DNA of 64,000 nt from Sphingomonas sp. DG1-23 (GTDB lineage Bacteria; Pseudomonadota; Alphaproteobacteria; Sphingomonadales; Sphingomonadaceae), in assembly GCF_030730875.1 (NCBI RefSeq), contig NZ_JAVAMA010000005.1, positions 124,001 to 188,000 of the forward strand, given 5' to 3'. Both the position numbers and the translations under genes were made by a program. How positions within the stretch are numbered: the first letter of the stretch is position 1; every line of letters begins with the position of its first letter. The notes under the pieces were generated by a model that worked only from the letters and a program-made list of their open reading frames with translations, ran no database searches and was not told the DNA's origin. Positions 17,818-26,249 of this stretch are shown piece after piece.

Positions 17818-19095
17818 TCAGGCAGCTTGCTGGTTGAACTGGGCGGCTTCGGTGCTTTCGGCGAGCGCGGTGGTCGAGCTCTCGCCGCCGGCCACGGCCT
17901 GGGCGATCGCGTCGAAATAGCCGGTGCCGACCTCGCGCTGATGGCGCGTCGCGGTGTAGCCATGGCCTTCCGCGGCGAACTCGGCCTGCTGGAGCTCCGA
18001 ATAGGCGGCCATGCCCCGGTCCTTGTACCCGCGCGCCAGCTCGAACATCCCGTAATTGAGCTGGTGGAAGCCCGCGAGCGTGACGAACTGGAACTTGTAC
18101 CCCATCGCGCCGATCTCGCGCTGGAAACGGGCGATGTCGTCCTTGTCGAGATTCTTCTCCCAGTTGAAGCTGGGCGAGCAATTATAGGCCAGCATCTTGT
18201 TCGGATGCGCGCGCTTGATCGCTTCGGCGAAGCGGCGGGCGTCGTCGAGATTGGGCTTCGACGTCTCCCACCACAGCAGGTCGGCATGGGCAGCGAAAGC
18301 GAGCCCGCGCTTGATGCAATGATCGACCCCGGTGCCGTCCTTCAGGCGGAAAAAGCCCTCGGCGGTGCGCTCGCCGGTGAGGAATTCGTGATCGCGTTCG
18401 TCGACATCGCTGGTGATCAGCTTCGCGCTCTCGGCATCGGTGCGTGCGCAAATCACCGTCGGCACGCCACAGACGTCCGCGGCGAGCCGGGCGCTGTCGA
18501 GGTTGCGGATATGCGCCTGGGTGGGGATCAGCACCTTGCCGCCGAGGTGCCCGCATTTCTTTTCCGATGCGAGCTGGTCTTCATAATGCACCCCGGCGGC
18601 ACCCGCGGCGATATAGGCCTTCATGATCTCGAAGCAGTTGAGCGGCCCGCCGAAGCCGGCCTCGGCATCGGCGACGATCGGCGCGAACCAGTCGCGGGTG
18701 GCGCCGCCTTCCATATGCTCGATCTGATCGGCGCGCTGGAGCGTGGCGTTGATCTTGCGCGCCAGTTCGGGACCGGCATTGGCGGGGTAGAGCGACTGAT
18801 CGGGATACATCTGGCCGGCGGTGTTGGCGTCGGCGGCGACCTGCCAGCCGGAGAGATAGATCGCCTTCAATCCGGCGCGGACCATCTGCATCGCCTGATT
18901 GCCCGAGAGCGCGCCGAGCGCGTGGACATAATCCTCGCTGCCGAGCAGCTCCCACAGCTTGAGCGCACCGCGGCGGGCGATGGTGTGCTCGATCGGCAGC
19001 GAGCCGCGGAGCCTGGCCACGTCTTCGGCGGCATAGGGACGGACGATACCGTCGAAGCGGCCACCGGGAGCAGGAACGAGGTCTTCGAAGGTCAT
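17818..19095 (-). CDS. aceA: isocitrate lyase
   Basis: A 425-residue enzyme of the glyoxylate shunt, cleaving isocitrate to glyoxylate and succinate. The signature KKCGH lies at 179-183 with catalytic Cys181; [18 protein letters not shown] and [10 protein letters not shown] form the substrate and magnesium site. The length matches the short bacterial class. AAGGAAGTG precedes the ATG. It is divergent from an ScfR/RamB-type regulator, the class that controls acetate and propionate genes in actinobacteria, so control by that regulator is likely. Malate synthase is not in the window. Confidence 0.95.
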   Translation of the reverse strand: MTFEDLVPAPGGRFDGIVRPYAAEDVARLRGSLPIEHTIARRGALKLWELLGSEDYVHALGALSGNQAMQMVRAGLKAIYLSGWQVAADANTAGQMYPDQSLYPANAGPELARKINATLQRADQIEHMEGGATRDWFAPIVADAEAGFGGPLNCFEIMKAYIAAGAAGVHYEDQLASEKKCGHLGGKVLIPTQAHIRNLDSARLAADVCGVPTVICARTDAESAKLITSDVDERDHEFLTGERTAEGFFRLKDGTGVDHCIKRGLAFAAHADLLWWETSKPNLDDARRFAEAIKRAHPNKMLAYNCSPSFNWEKNLDKDDIARFQREIGAMGYKFQFVTLAGFHQLNYGMFELARGYKDRGMAAYSELQQAEFAAEGHGYTATRHQREVGTGYFDAIAQAVAGGESSTTALAESTEAAQFNQQAA

Positions 19096-19224
19096 CGTCT
19101 GTCACTTCCTTGACAAGAAATCAGTGTCGGAAGCCAGATTGCGCCCTAAATTGACTAACTCAATCGAATCTCAATTCATCTCCGGGTCTATCGGTGGCTG
19201 AAAATGCACCTTCGCTTGTAATCG

Positions 19225-19240
19225 TGTAAATAGATTTACA
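19225..19240. promoter_or_regulatory. 16-bp palindrome between aceA and its putative regulator
   Basis: TGTAAAT-AG-ATTTACA is a perfect inverted repeat with seven-base arms in the divergent intergenic region, 54 bases before the regulator gene and 130 before aceA. A second dyad, CTCGA-N4-TCGAG, follows at 19246-19259. The AT-rich site stands out against GC-rich surroundings and is a plausible operator for the adjacent XRE-type regulator. Confidence 0.55.
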
Positions 19241-19293
19241 AACTGCTCGAATCATCGAGTGTCGAACATAACAAGAACGGGGCAAATAGGAAA

Positions 19294-20673
19294 ATGGCGG
19301 ATCCGAAACTGTTTGCCGGACATGCGGTCCGCCGCCTGCGCCGCCAGCTGGGGCTGAGCCAGGTGGCGATGGCCGAGGCGCTGGAAGTGAGCGCGAGCTA
19401 TCTCAACCTCGTCGAGCGCAACCAGCGCCCGGTTTCGGCGACGCTGATGCTCCGGCTCGCCCAGACCTATGACTTCGATCCGCGCCGGCTCGCGGCGAGC
19501 GAGCCCGGCGGCGGCGGCGAGGCGCTGCGGCGCCGGCTCGCCGACCCGCTGTTCGCCGATCTCGAGATCGACCGGCACCAGATGGAGGAATGGCTGGCCG
19601 GGGCGCCGGGCGGCGCCGAAGCCTTTGCGCGCGCCTATGACCGGATCGGCGCGGGGACGGGCACGCTGCCCGAGGCCGACGATCCCGGCCGGCAGGTTCG
19701 CCGCGAGATCGAGCGCTGGCGCAACCATTTCGCCGATCTCGACGCCAAGGCCGAGGCGCTTGCCGACGAACTCCGCATCGCCGCGGGCGATCTCTACGGC
19801 GCGATGGCCGAGCGGCTGCGGGCCAAGCATCAGCTCGCGGTGCGCATCCTCCCCGCCGACGTGATGCCCGACCGGATGAAGCGGCTCGACCTGCATGCGC
19901 GCCAGATCCAGCTCTCCGAAATGCTCGATTCGTCTGCGCGCAGCTTCGCGCTCGCCGAGCGGCTGGCCGAGGAGGCGCGGCCCGAGATCGACGCGCTGGC
20001 CAAAGGTGCCGCGCTCGACCGCGTCGCCGAGCGGCTCTATCGGCGGCACCTCACCGGCTATTTCGCCGCGGCGGTGATGATGCCCTATGCCCGCTTCCTG
20101 CGCGCGTGCGAGGCGAGCGGCTATGATCTCGAGCTGCTTCAGCGCCGCTTCGGGGCGAGCTTCAGCCAGGTCGCGCACCGGCTGACCACGCTCCAGCGAG
20201 TCGGCGCGCGCGGACTGCCTTTCTTCCTGCTGCGAGTCGATCGGGCCGGGCAGATTTCGAAGCGATACGCCGGAGCGAGCGCCTCGCCGTTGGCCGATGG
20301 CCCCGGAATCTGTCCGCTGTGGAATATTTTTGAATCCTTCGCCCGCGATGAATTGGTCAGCCAATTGGTCGAGCTCGAGGATGGCAGTCGGTGGTTCACC
20401 CTGGCGCGCGCGGTCCAGCCGCAGGGTGCCCGGGTGGCGAGCGTTCCCGCGCGGTTCGCGCTGGGCATCGGGCTGGCCGCGAGCGAGGCGCGCACGCTTG
20501 CCGTAACGGCGGGGCGCGATCTGGCCGGACGTGCCGTACCGATCGGGCTCGGCTGCCGGGCGTGCACGCGCCCCGATTGCCCGCAGCGTTCGGCGCCGCC
20601 GGCCGGGCGGGCAGCGCTGCTTTCGAACGAACGCGAGAGTGGGGTGACGCCGTTCGGCTTCGCCATGGACTGA
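19294..20673 (+). CDS. XRE-family ScfR/RamB-type transcriptional regulator
   Basis: A 459-residue regulator. The N-terminal helix-turn-helix (residues about 8-65) is VRRLRRQLGLSQVAMAEAL followed by SASYLNLVERNQRPVS. The long C-terminal part, with an RRFGASFSQVAHRLTTLQR segment and a cysteine cluster near the end (GLGCRACTRPDCPQRSAPP), matches the short-chain fatty-acyl-CoA regulator family that includes RamB and MccR. Such proteins sense acyl-CoA and control glyoxylate-shunt or propionate genes. The divergent position to aceA strongly suggests it regulates aceA and itself, possibly through the palindrome at 19225. The CxxC-type cysteines are typical of the family. Confidence 0.85.
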   Translation: MADPKLFAGHAVRRLRRQLGLSQVAMAEALEVSASYLNLVERNQRPVSATLMLRLAQTYDFDPRRLAASEPGGGGEALRRRLADPLFADLEIDRHQMEEWLAGAPGGAEAFARAYDRIGAGTGTLPEADDPGRQVRREIERWRNHFADLDAKAEALADELRIAAGDLYGAMAERLRAKHQLAVRILPADVMPDRMKRLDLHARQIQLSEMLDSSARSFALAERLAEEARPEIDALAKGAALDRVAERLYRRHLTGYFAAAVMMPYARFLRACEASGYDLELLQRRFGASFSQVAHRLTTLQRVGARGLPFFLLRVDRAGQISKRYAGASASPLADGPGICPLWNIFESFARDELVSQLVELEDGSRWFTLARAVQPQGARVASVPARFALGIGLAASEARTLAVTAGRDLAGRAVPIGLGCRACTRPDCPQRSAPPAGRAALLSNERESGVTPFGFAMD

Positions 20674-20726
20674 GCCTCGCCGACATACCGCAGACGCAAA
20701 TCGCCATATTTCGGTCGGCTTGCGGT

Positions 20727-20751
20727 GGAACCAGCGCGCTCCCCCGCGGTT
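20727..20751 (+). promoter_or_regulatory. possible EcfG-type stress promoter
   Basis: GGAAC followed by a 16-base spacer and GGTT resembles the general stress sigma factor consensus of alphaproteobacteria (GGAAC-N16/17-CGTT) with one mismatch in the -10 element. It lies about 90 bases before the DUF2147 gene. In GC-rich DNA such matches arise by chance, so this is tentative. Confidence 0.3.
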
Positions 20752-20840
20752 GCGTGCATCGAGTTGCGTGCCATGGGTCGCTGCCACGAGCCGCTGTCGG
20801 TCGCACCCGCGATACGACAGGGCGTGCCGAGAGGATGTTT

Positions 20841-21251
20841 ATGTTGCTTACCCTGATTGGATTGACCCTTGCGGCGGCCAGCCCGCAATCGGCCGATGCG
20901 GCGGTGGGCCGCTGGAAGACCGAGACGCGCGGCGGGATCGTCGAGATCCAGCGCTGCGGCGCCTCGATCTGCGGACGGCTCGTGACGTCCGACATGCTGC
21001 GCACCAATCCGAATCTGAAAGATACCAAAAATTCGAACGCGGCGTTGCGCAACCGGCCGCTGCGCGGGATGCAGATCCTCAGCGGCTTCACCCAGAGCGG
21101 CAATTACTGGACCGGCGGCAAGATCTACAATGCCGAGGACGGCAAGACCTATGGCTCGGACGTGACTCCGCTGGGCGCCGACCGGCTCAAGGTGCGCGGC
21201 TGCGTGTTCAAGCCGTTCTGCAAGACCCAGACCTGGACCCGCGTGCGCTGA
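20841..21251 (+). CDS. DUF2147 domain secreted protein
   Basis: A 136-residue protein with a signal peptide (about residues 1-20) and a DUF2147 domain: VGRWKTETRGGIVEI, a cysteine pair (QRCGASICGRLV), the KIYNAEDGKTYGS strand and the closing LKVRGCVFKPFCKTQTW. The family folds as a small periplasmic beta-barrel; its function is unknown, though it is often encoded with fatty-acid or envelope genes. GAGAGG six bases upstream supports the ATG at 20841 over one six bases earlier. The gene is followed after 45 bases by a FadL-type porin gene and probably shares a transcript with it. Confidence 0.82.
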   Translation: MLLTLIGLTLAAASPQSADAAVGRWKTETRGGIVEIQRCGASICGRLVTSDMLRTNPNLKDTKNSNAALRNRPLRGMQILSGFTQSGNYWTGGKIYNAEDGKTYGSDVTPLGADRLKVRGCVFKPFCKTQTWTRVR

Positions 21252-21296
21252 TCGCGCCGCCAGTCAGTTTTCGTACCGCGTACAAGGACCAATAGA

Positions 21297-22598
21297 ATGT
21301 CGCATCTCAAGCTTTCGCTCGTCGCCGCCACTGCGCTGGCGGGCTCGACCGGTTTCGCCGCCTCGGCCCATGCCCAGGCCTTTTACCTGCAGGAGCAGTC
21401 CGCCCGCGCCGCCGGCCGCGCCTTCTCGGGCGAGGTCGCCGATACCGGCGCCGCGTCCTTGTGGTGGAACCCGGCGTCGATCGCCGGCGCCACCGAGGGC
21501 GAGGCGACGATCAGCGCCTCGCTGATCCTGCCGCGCGGCGAAGTGAGCGACGCCGGCACGCTGATCCGTCGCCCCGGCGGCACCTTCGCCCCGGTCGGCG
21601 GCGACGCGACGACGCGCAATCCGATCAATAACGGCGTGCTGCCCTCGGGCGCGATCGCGATACCGTTCGGCGACCGCGTCGCGGTCGGCCTCGCGGTGAC
21701 CTCGCCGTACAGCTTCACCACCGATTATCCGGAGACCAGCTGGGCCCGCTACAGCGCGCTCAAGACCCAATTGCGCACGATCGACATCCAGCCGAGCCTC
21801 GCGGTGGCGGTGACCGACTGGCTGCGCGTCGGCGCCGGCGTCAATGTCGAATATACCGACGCCAGCCTCGCCAATGCGCTGCCCAACGTCTCGGCGGCGC
21901 TGCCCGACGGCAAGCAGGAGCTGAAGGGCGACGGCTGGGATCTCGGCTGGAGCGCGGGCTTCCAGATGCACAATGACGCCGTGACGATCGGCATGAGCTA
22001 CAAATCGGCGATCAAGCACAATCTCAAGGGCGATCTCGAGGTCAGCGGGCTGGTCGGCCCGCTCGCCGGCTCGAACCTGTCGCTGTCGGACATCACCGCG
22101 AATTTCTACACCCCGGCGCAGGTGATCGTCGGCGGGCGCTGGCGGCTGAGCGACCGGTTCACGCTCAACGGCCAGGCGGTGCATTATCAGTGGAGCAAGT
22201 TCGACGCGATCCGGCTCGGCGCGCCGGTCAGCCAGGCCATTCCTGAGAACTATCGCGACACGTGGAGCCTCGCGGGCGGGTTCGATTATGCCGCGTCTGA
22301 CAAATTGACCGTGCGCGCCGGCGTCCAGCGCACCCAGACCCCGACGCGCGACGGCGAGCGCGACGCGCGCGTGCCCGATTCGGACCGCTGGAACTATGGC
22401 GTCGGCGCTTCCTATGCGCTGACGCCGAAATTCACCCTCGACGCCGGCGCCAATTATGTCGATTTCGAGGACACCAGCATCGACCGCGTCACCGCGGCCT
22501 ATCCCGGCACCGCGGCGCAGACGCCGATCCTGACTTCGGGCACGCTCACCGATGCCCGCGCATTGGTCTTCTCGCTCGGCGGGCGGATGCGATTCTGA
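21297..22598 (+). CDS. OmpP1/FadL family outer-membrane transport protein
   Basis: A 433-residue outer-membrane beta-barrel. A signal peptide ends near ASAHA (residue 25), followed by the FadL-type N-terminal plug, AFYLQEQSARAAGRAFSG and then LWWNPASIAG, the conserved NPA motif. Alternating amphipathic strands run to a terminal phenylalanine (GGRMRF), the signal for barrel assembly. It probably takes up long-chain fatty acids or other hydrophobic compounds. It fits with the acyl-CoA dehydrogenase, isocitrate lyase and acyl-CoA regulator nearby. It ends in a strong intrinsic terminator. Confidence 0.9.
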   Translation: MSHLKLSLVAATALAGSTGFAASAHAQAFYLQEQSARAAGRAFSGEVADTGAASLWWNPASIAGATEGEATISASLILPRGEVSDAGTLIRRPGGTFAPVGGDATTRNPINNGVLPSGAIAIPFGDRVAVGLAVTSPYSFTTDYPETSWARYSALKTQLRTIDIQPSLAVAVTDWLRVGAGVNVEYTDASLANALPNVSAALPDGKQELKGDGWDLGWSAGFQMHNDAVTIGMSYKSAIKHNLKGDLEVSGLVGPLAGSNLSLSDITANFYTPAQVIVGGRWRLSDRFTLNGQAVHYQWSKFDAIRLGAPVSQAIPENYRDTWSLAGGFDYAASDKLTVRAGVQRTQTPTRDGERDARVPDSDRWNYGVGASYALTPKFTLDAGANYVDFEDTSIDRVTAAYPGTAAQTPILTSGTLTDARALVFSLGGRMRF

Positions 22599-22604
22599 TC
22601 GCGG

Positions 22605-22640
22605 CCCGCCGCCGCATGGTTGCGGCGGCGGGCGCGTTTT
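22605..22640 (+). terminator. strong intrinsic terminator after the FadL-type gene
   Basis: A perfect 12-bp stem (CCCGCCGCCGCA / TGCGGCGGCGGG) with a TGGT loop, followed by CGCGTTTT, begins six bases after the stop codon. It should end the DUF2147-FadL transcript. Confidence 0.85.
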
Positions 22641-22689
22641 ACGGAGGCGGGACGTTACCGGGGCTTAGGAGTTTGCGACTAGCGGAAGC

Positions 22690-23214
22690 ATGAATTCAAA
22701 AATTGCGGGACTTTTCAGCGTGTTGTCTTTTCTCAGACCAGCAAAACCCGACAATGAGGCCGAACGGCAGGCGGCGGTCGACCGCTATGGCGTGACGAAG
22801 AAACGCTCGCGGGTCGCCGACGCGCTGGTAGCCGATGCGGCGAAGCTGTTCGACGCCAAATTCGGCATCGCGACGATCATCGATCGCGAGAAGATGATCG
22901 TCACCGCGCGCTATCGGAGCGATCTCGAGGAAGTCGATCGCGCGATCTCGTTTTGCGGGCATGCGATCCTCAACCCGCACAATGTGATGGTGATCTTCAA
23001 TGCCGGCATCGATCGGCGCTTCGCCGGCAATCCGCTGGTGCGCGGCAGCCCGAACATCGCATTCTATGTCGGCGCGCCGCTGATCGCGCCGTGCGGGCAG
23101 GTGCTCGGGGCGCTCTGCGCGATCGACAATCTGCCGCGCGCGCAATTGCTGCCCGAAGCGCGCGCCGAACTGCAGCGGCTCGCGGGGCGGGTGACGGAGG
23201 AATTGCTGCGCTAG
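22690..23214 (+). CDS. GAF domain protein
   Basis: A 174-residue soluble protein that is essentially a single GAF domain (about residues 30-172). Recognisable elements are LFDAKFGIATIIDREKMIVTA, DRAISFCGHAIL with a central Cys-Gly-His, GSPNIAFYVGAPLIAPCGQVLGALCAID, and a C-terminal helix with LQRLAGRVTEELL. Such stand-alone GAF proteins bind small ligands or act as input modules. It has no catalytic domain and no adjacent signalling gene. The two cysteines (CGHAI and ALCAID) make a redox role possible, but this is inference. Confidence 0.82.
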   Translation: MNSKIAGLFSVLSFLRPAKPDNEAERQAAVDRYGVTKKRSRVADALVADAAKLFDAKFGIATIIDREKMIVTARYRSDLEEVDRAISFCGHAILNPHNVMVIFNAGIDRRFAGNPLVRGSPNIAFYVGAPLIAPCGQVLGALCAIDNLPRAQLLPEARAELQRLAGRVTEELLR

Positions 23215-23225
23215 CGTTCCGCTGA

Positions 23226-23348
23226 ATCCTCCCCCGGAGGGAGGGGGAACCGAGAAGCGGTGGAGGGTAAGGTAGCCCCGAGCAACATCGCCCGTCGAGA
23301 ATACCCCTCGGTCAGCCCGCGGCTGCCACCTCCCCATTCGGGGAGGAT
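23226..23348. repeat. Rep-A composite palindromic element
   Basis: Fills the gap between the convergent GAF and ABC-F genes. It starts with ATCCTCCCCC and ends with the inverse GGGGAGGAT, giving complementary termini about 120 bp apart. Its position after both stop codons suits a bidirectional terminator. Confidence 0.7.
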
Positions 23349-23351
23349 CGT

Positions 23352-25127
23352 TCAGCCCAAAGCCTCGACCTGTTCGGCCAATTCGAGCCAACGCATTTCC
23401 GCTGCGTCCTTCTCCTCGCGCAGCTTGCCGATGCCGTCGCTCAAACTGGCGAACCTGCCCGGATCACGGGTGTAGAGATTCGGATCGGCCAATGCCGCCT
23501 CGTCGCGGGCGATCTGCGCCTCGATCTCCTCGATCCGCCCGGGCAGCAGATCGTAATCGCGCTGGTCCTTGTAGCTGAGCTTGGTCGCCTTGGCCTTCGG
23601 CGCCTCGGCGACGGGTTTCGCCGCGGCCTTTTTCGGCTCGACGCGTGAAGTGCGACGCGCTTCCCAATCGGCATAGCCGCCGGCGACGACATCGACCTTG
23701 CCGCTGCCGTCGAGCCCCAAGGTCACCGTCACGGTGCGATCGAGAAAGTCGCGATCATGGCTGACGATCAGCACGGTGCCTTCATAGTCGGCGATGACTT
23801 CCTGGAGCAGGTCGAGCGTCTCGAGGTCGAGATCGTTGGTCGGCTCGTCGAGCACCAGCAGGTTCGACGGCCGCGCGAACTCGCGCGCGAGCAATAGCCG
23901 CGAGCGCTCGCCCCCCGAAAGCGTGCCGATCTTCGCATCGGCGAGATTGGGCTCGAACAGGAACTCCTTGAGATAGCCGTGGATGTGCTTCTTCACGCCG
24001 AGCACGTCGATCCATTCGCCGCCCTGGGTCAGCACGTCGCGCACCGTCTTCGCCGGGTCCATCAGGCTGCGCTGCTGATCGATGATCACTTCGTCGAGCG
24101 TCCTGGCCAGCCTTACGCTGCCTTCGTCGGGCGCCAGTTCGCCGGTGAGCAGCCTGAGCAAGGTGGTCTTGCCCGCGCCGTTCCTGCCGACCACGCCGAT
24201 CCGGTCGCCTTTGGTCACCCGCAGCGTCAGGTCCTTGATGATCGTGCGCTCGCCGAAGCGCTTGGTGATGTTCTTGGCGTCGATCACCACCTTGGTCTGG
24301 GCATCGTCGCTGCCGATCTGTAGTCGCGCTGCGCCCTGCGGACCCATCATCGACGCGCGCTCGGCACGCATTTCCTTCAATTTGGTCAGCCGGCCCTGGT
24401 TGCGTCGCCGTCGCCCGGTGACCCCGCGCAGCAGCCAATGCTCCTCGATCTTGAGCTTCGCGTCGAGCTTCTGCGCGTTGCGTTCTTCCTCGGCATAGAC
24501 TTGCTCGGTCCACGCCTCGAATCCGCCGAAACCGATCTCGGCGCGGCGGATCGTCCCACGATCGAGCCACAGGGTCTGCCTGGTCAGCCGGGTGAGGAAG
24601 GTGCGATCGTGGCTGATCGCGATGAACGCGCCGGTATAGCGCCCGAGCCAGCTTTCGAGCCAATCGATCGCGGCGATGTCGAGATGGTTGGTCGGCTCGT
24701 CCATCAGCAGCACGTCGGGATTCTGGGCCAGCGCGCGGGCGATCGCGGCGCGCCGCCGCTCGCCGCCCGAGGCGGTCGCCGCCTCGCGGCCGAGATCGAT
24801 GCCGAGCTGGCCGGCGATCGCCTCGGCCTCGTAGCGTTCGGGAGCGTCGTCGCCGGCAAGGACGAAATCGAGCAGGGTCGCGAAGCCGGCGACCTGCGGA
24901 TCCTGCTCGAGCAGCACGACGTGGGTGCCCGGCTGGATCGTCCGGCGGCCTTCGTCGGAATCGATGCGGCCGGCGATCAGGCGGAGCAGCGTCGATTTGC
25001 CGGCACCGTTGCGGCCGATCAGCGCGAGCCGGTCGCGCTCGCCGATATAGAGATCGAGCCCGCGAAACAGCCAGCCCGAGCCCTGGATCAGCCCGAGGCC
25101 CTCATATGCAAGTACAGGTGCAGCCAT
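23352..25127 (-). CDS. uup: ABC-F family ATPase, Uup-like
   Basis: A 591-residue soluble protein with two ABC ATPase domains and no membrane segments. Walker A motifs are GRNGAGKST near residue 37 and VGRNGAGKTT near 320; the signature/Walker B pairs are ASGGERRR with LLMDEPTNHLD, and LSGGERSR with LVLDEPTNDLD. A C-terminal coiled coil (GRIEEIEAQIARDEA through RWLELAEQVEALG) is the DNA- or ribosome-binding tail of Uup. It is thought to act on stalled ribosomes or replication intermediates. The start at 25127 gives MAAPVLAYEGLGL, aligning with the family; upstream codons are unconserved. Confidence 0.88.
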   Translation of the reverse strand: MAAPVLAYEGLGLIQGSGWLFRGLDLYIGERDRLALIGRNGAGKSTLLRLIAGRIDSDEGRRTIQPGTHVVLLEQDPQVAGFATLLDFVLAGDDAPERYEAEAIAGQLGIDLGREAATASGGERRRAAIARALAQNPDVLLMDEPTNHLDIAAIDWLESWLGRYTGAFIAISHDRTFLTRLTRQTLWLDRGTIRRAEIGFGGFEAWTEQVYAEEERNAQKLDAKLKIEEHWLLRGVTGRRRRNQGRLTKLKEMRAERASMMGPQGAARLQIGSDDAQTKVVIDAKNITKRFGERTIIKDLTLRVTKGDRIGVVGRNGAGKTTLLRLLTGELAPDEGSVRLARTLDEVIIDQQRSLMDPAKTVRDVLTQGGEWIDVLGVKKHIHGYLKEFLFEPNLADAKIGTLSGGERSRLLLAREFARPSNLLVLDEPTNDLDLETLDLLQEVIADYEGTVLIVSHDRDFLDRTVTVTLGLDGSGKVDVVAGGYADWEARRTSRVEPKKAAAKPVAEAPKAKATKLSYKDQRDYDLLPGRIEEIEAQIARDEAALADPNLYTRDPGRFASLSDGIGKLREEKDAAEMRWLELAEQVEALG

Positions 25128-25201
25128 GGCGGGGCACCTAGGGGGCTCGCGCCCGCGCCGCAAGTTGCCCGCGCGTGACCGGCACGTTCAGGGGCTATTC
25201 A

Positions 25202-25543
25202 ATGGCGGGACCCTATGCCATGCGCATGAAGATGCTGGTTAAGCCTGTTTTCTGCGCGTGTCTGGCAGCTCTCTCGTTCGCCGGGAGCGTCGACGCGCGC
25301 GCGTCCGACGCGCAGGACAGCGGCCAGGAAGCCGCAAGCCAGCGCCGCATGCAGGGCGACCTGCTTCCGGTGCGCGAAATCGAGCGCCGCGTCGTCCCCC
25401 GCATGCCCGGGGCACAGTATCTCGGTTTCGACTATGAACCGTCGACGGGCGTTTACACGCTCAAATTCCTGCGCAATGGATCGGTGATCTGGGTGGACGC
25501 GGACGGGCGGACGGGCAACATCCTTCGGCGCACCGGCAACTGA
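25202..25543 (+). CDS. PepSY-like secreted protein of a two-component operon
   Basis: A 113-residue protein with a signal peptide ending near DARA (about residue 34). The mature domain (residues about 55-113) reads LLPVREIERRVVPRMPGAQY, then strands YLGFDYEPSTGVYTLKFL and VIWVDADGRTGNI, a single PepSY-type fold. AGGGG lies seven bases before the chosen ATG; several later ATGs are possible. The gene is 36 bases ahead of the response regulator. I infer that it may be a periplasmic modulator of the downstream kinase, as PepSY domains are often protease inhibitors or sensor accessories. Confidence 0.7.
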   Translation: MAGPYAMRMKMLVKPVFCACLAALSFAGSVDARASDAQDSGQEAASQRRMQGDLLPVREIERRVVPRMPGAQYLGFDYEPSTGVYTLKFLRNGSVIWVDADGRTGNILRRTGN

Positions 25544-25579
25544 GCGTCGCGGCAGGCGCAACGGCACAGGGATTAGAGA

Positions 25580-26248
25580 ATGCGACTTTTGATCGTCGAG
25601 GATGAACCCAATCTCGGACAGCAATTGCGCAACGCGCTCGAGGGCGCGGGCTATGCCGTCGATCTCGCCACCGACGGCGAGGAAGGGCATTTCCTCGGCT
25701 CGACCGAGCAATATGACGCGGTGATCCTCGATCTCGGCCTGCCCGAGATCGACGGGCTCACCGTGCTCGACCGCTGGCGCAAGGAAGGCAAGACCACGCC
25801 GGTGCTGGTGCTGACCGCGCGCGACAGCTGGTCGGACAAGGTCGCCGGACTCGATGCCGGCGCCGACGATTATGTCGCCAAGCCGTTCCAGACCGAGGAG
25901 CTGATCGCCCGGCTGCGCGCGCTGATCCGCCGCGCCTCGGGCAATGCCTCGGCGGAGCTCATTGCGGGCGACATCCGCCTCGACACCCGCAGCGGCAAGG
26001 TCACCAAGGCCGGCGAGCCGGTCAAGCTCACCGCGCAGGAATACAAGCTGCTGAGCTACCTGCTCCACCACAAGGGCAAGGTGGTCAGCCGCACCGAGCT
26101 GATCGAGCATATCTACGATCAGGATTTCGATCGCGATTCGAACACGATCGAAGTGTTCGTGACGCGGATCCGCAAGAAGCTCGGCGCCGACGTGATCACC
26201 ACCATCCGGGGGCTGGGCTACAGCCTCGAGGAACCCGCGGACGCCTGA
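25580..26248 (+). CDS. OmpR/PhoP-family response regulator
   Basis: A 222-residue regulator. The receiver domain has the acidic pair in VEDEP, phospho-acceptor Asp51 in VILDLGLP, and Lys101 in YVAKPF. The C-terminal winged helix (from about 130) includes LTAQEYKLLSYLLHHKGKVVSRTELIEHIYD and the closing TIRGLGYSLE. It is phosphorylated by the kinase encoded one base downstream. By similarity to the PhoP-like subgroup it should control envelope or cation-stress genes; targets cannot be identified from the window. Confidence 0.93.
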   Translation: MRLLIVEDEPNLGQQLRNALEGAGYAVDLATDGEEGHFLGSTEQYDAVILDLGLPEIDGLTVLDRWRKEGKTTPVLVLTARDSWSDKVAGLDAGADDYVAKPFQTEELIARLRALIRRASGNASAELIAGDIRLDTRSGKVTKAGEPVKLTAQEYKLLSYLLHHKGKVVSRTELIEHIYDQDFDRDSNTIEVFVTRIRKKLGADVITTIRGLGYSLEEPADA

Positions 26249-26249
26249 G

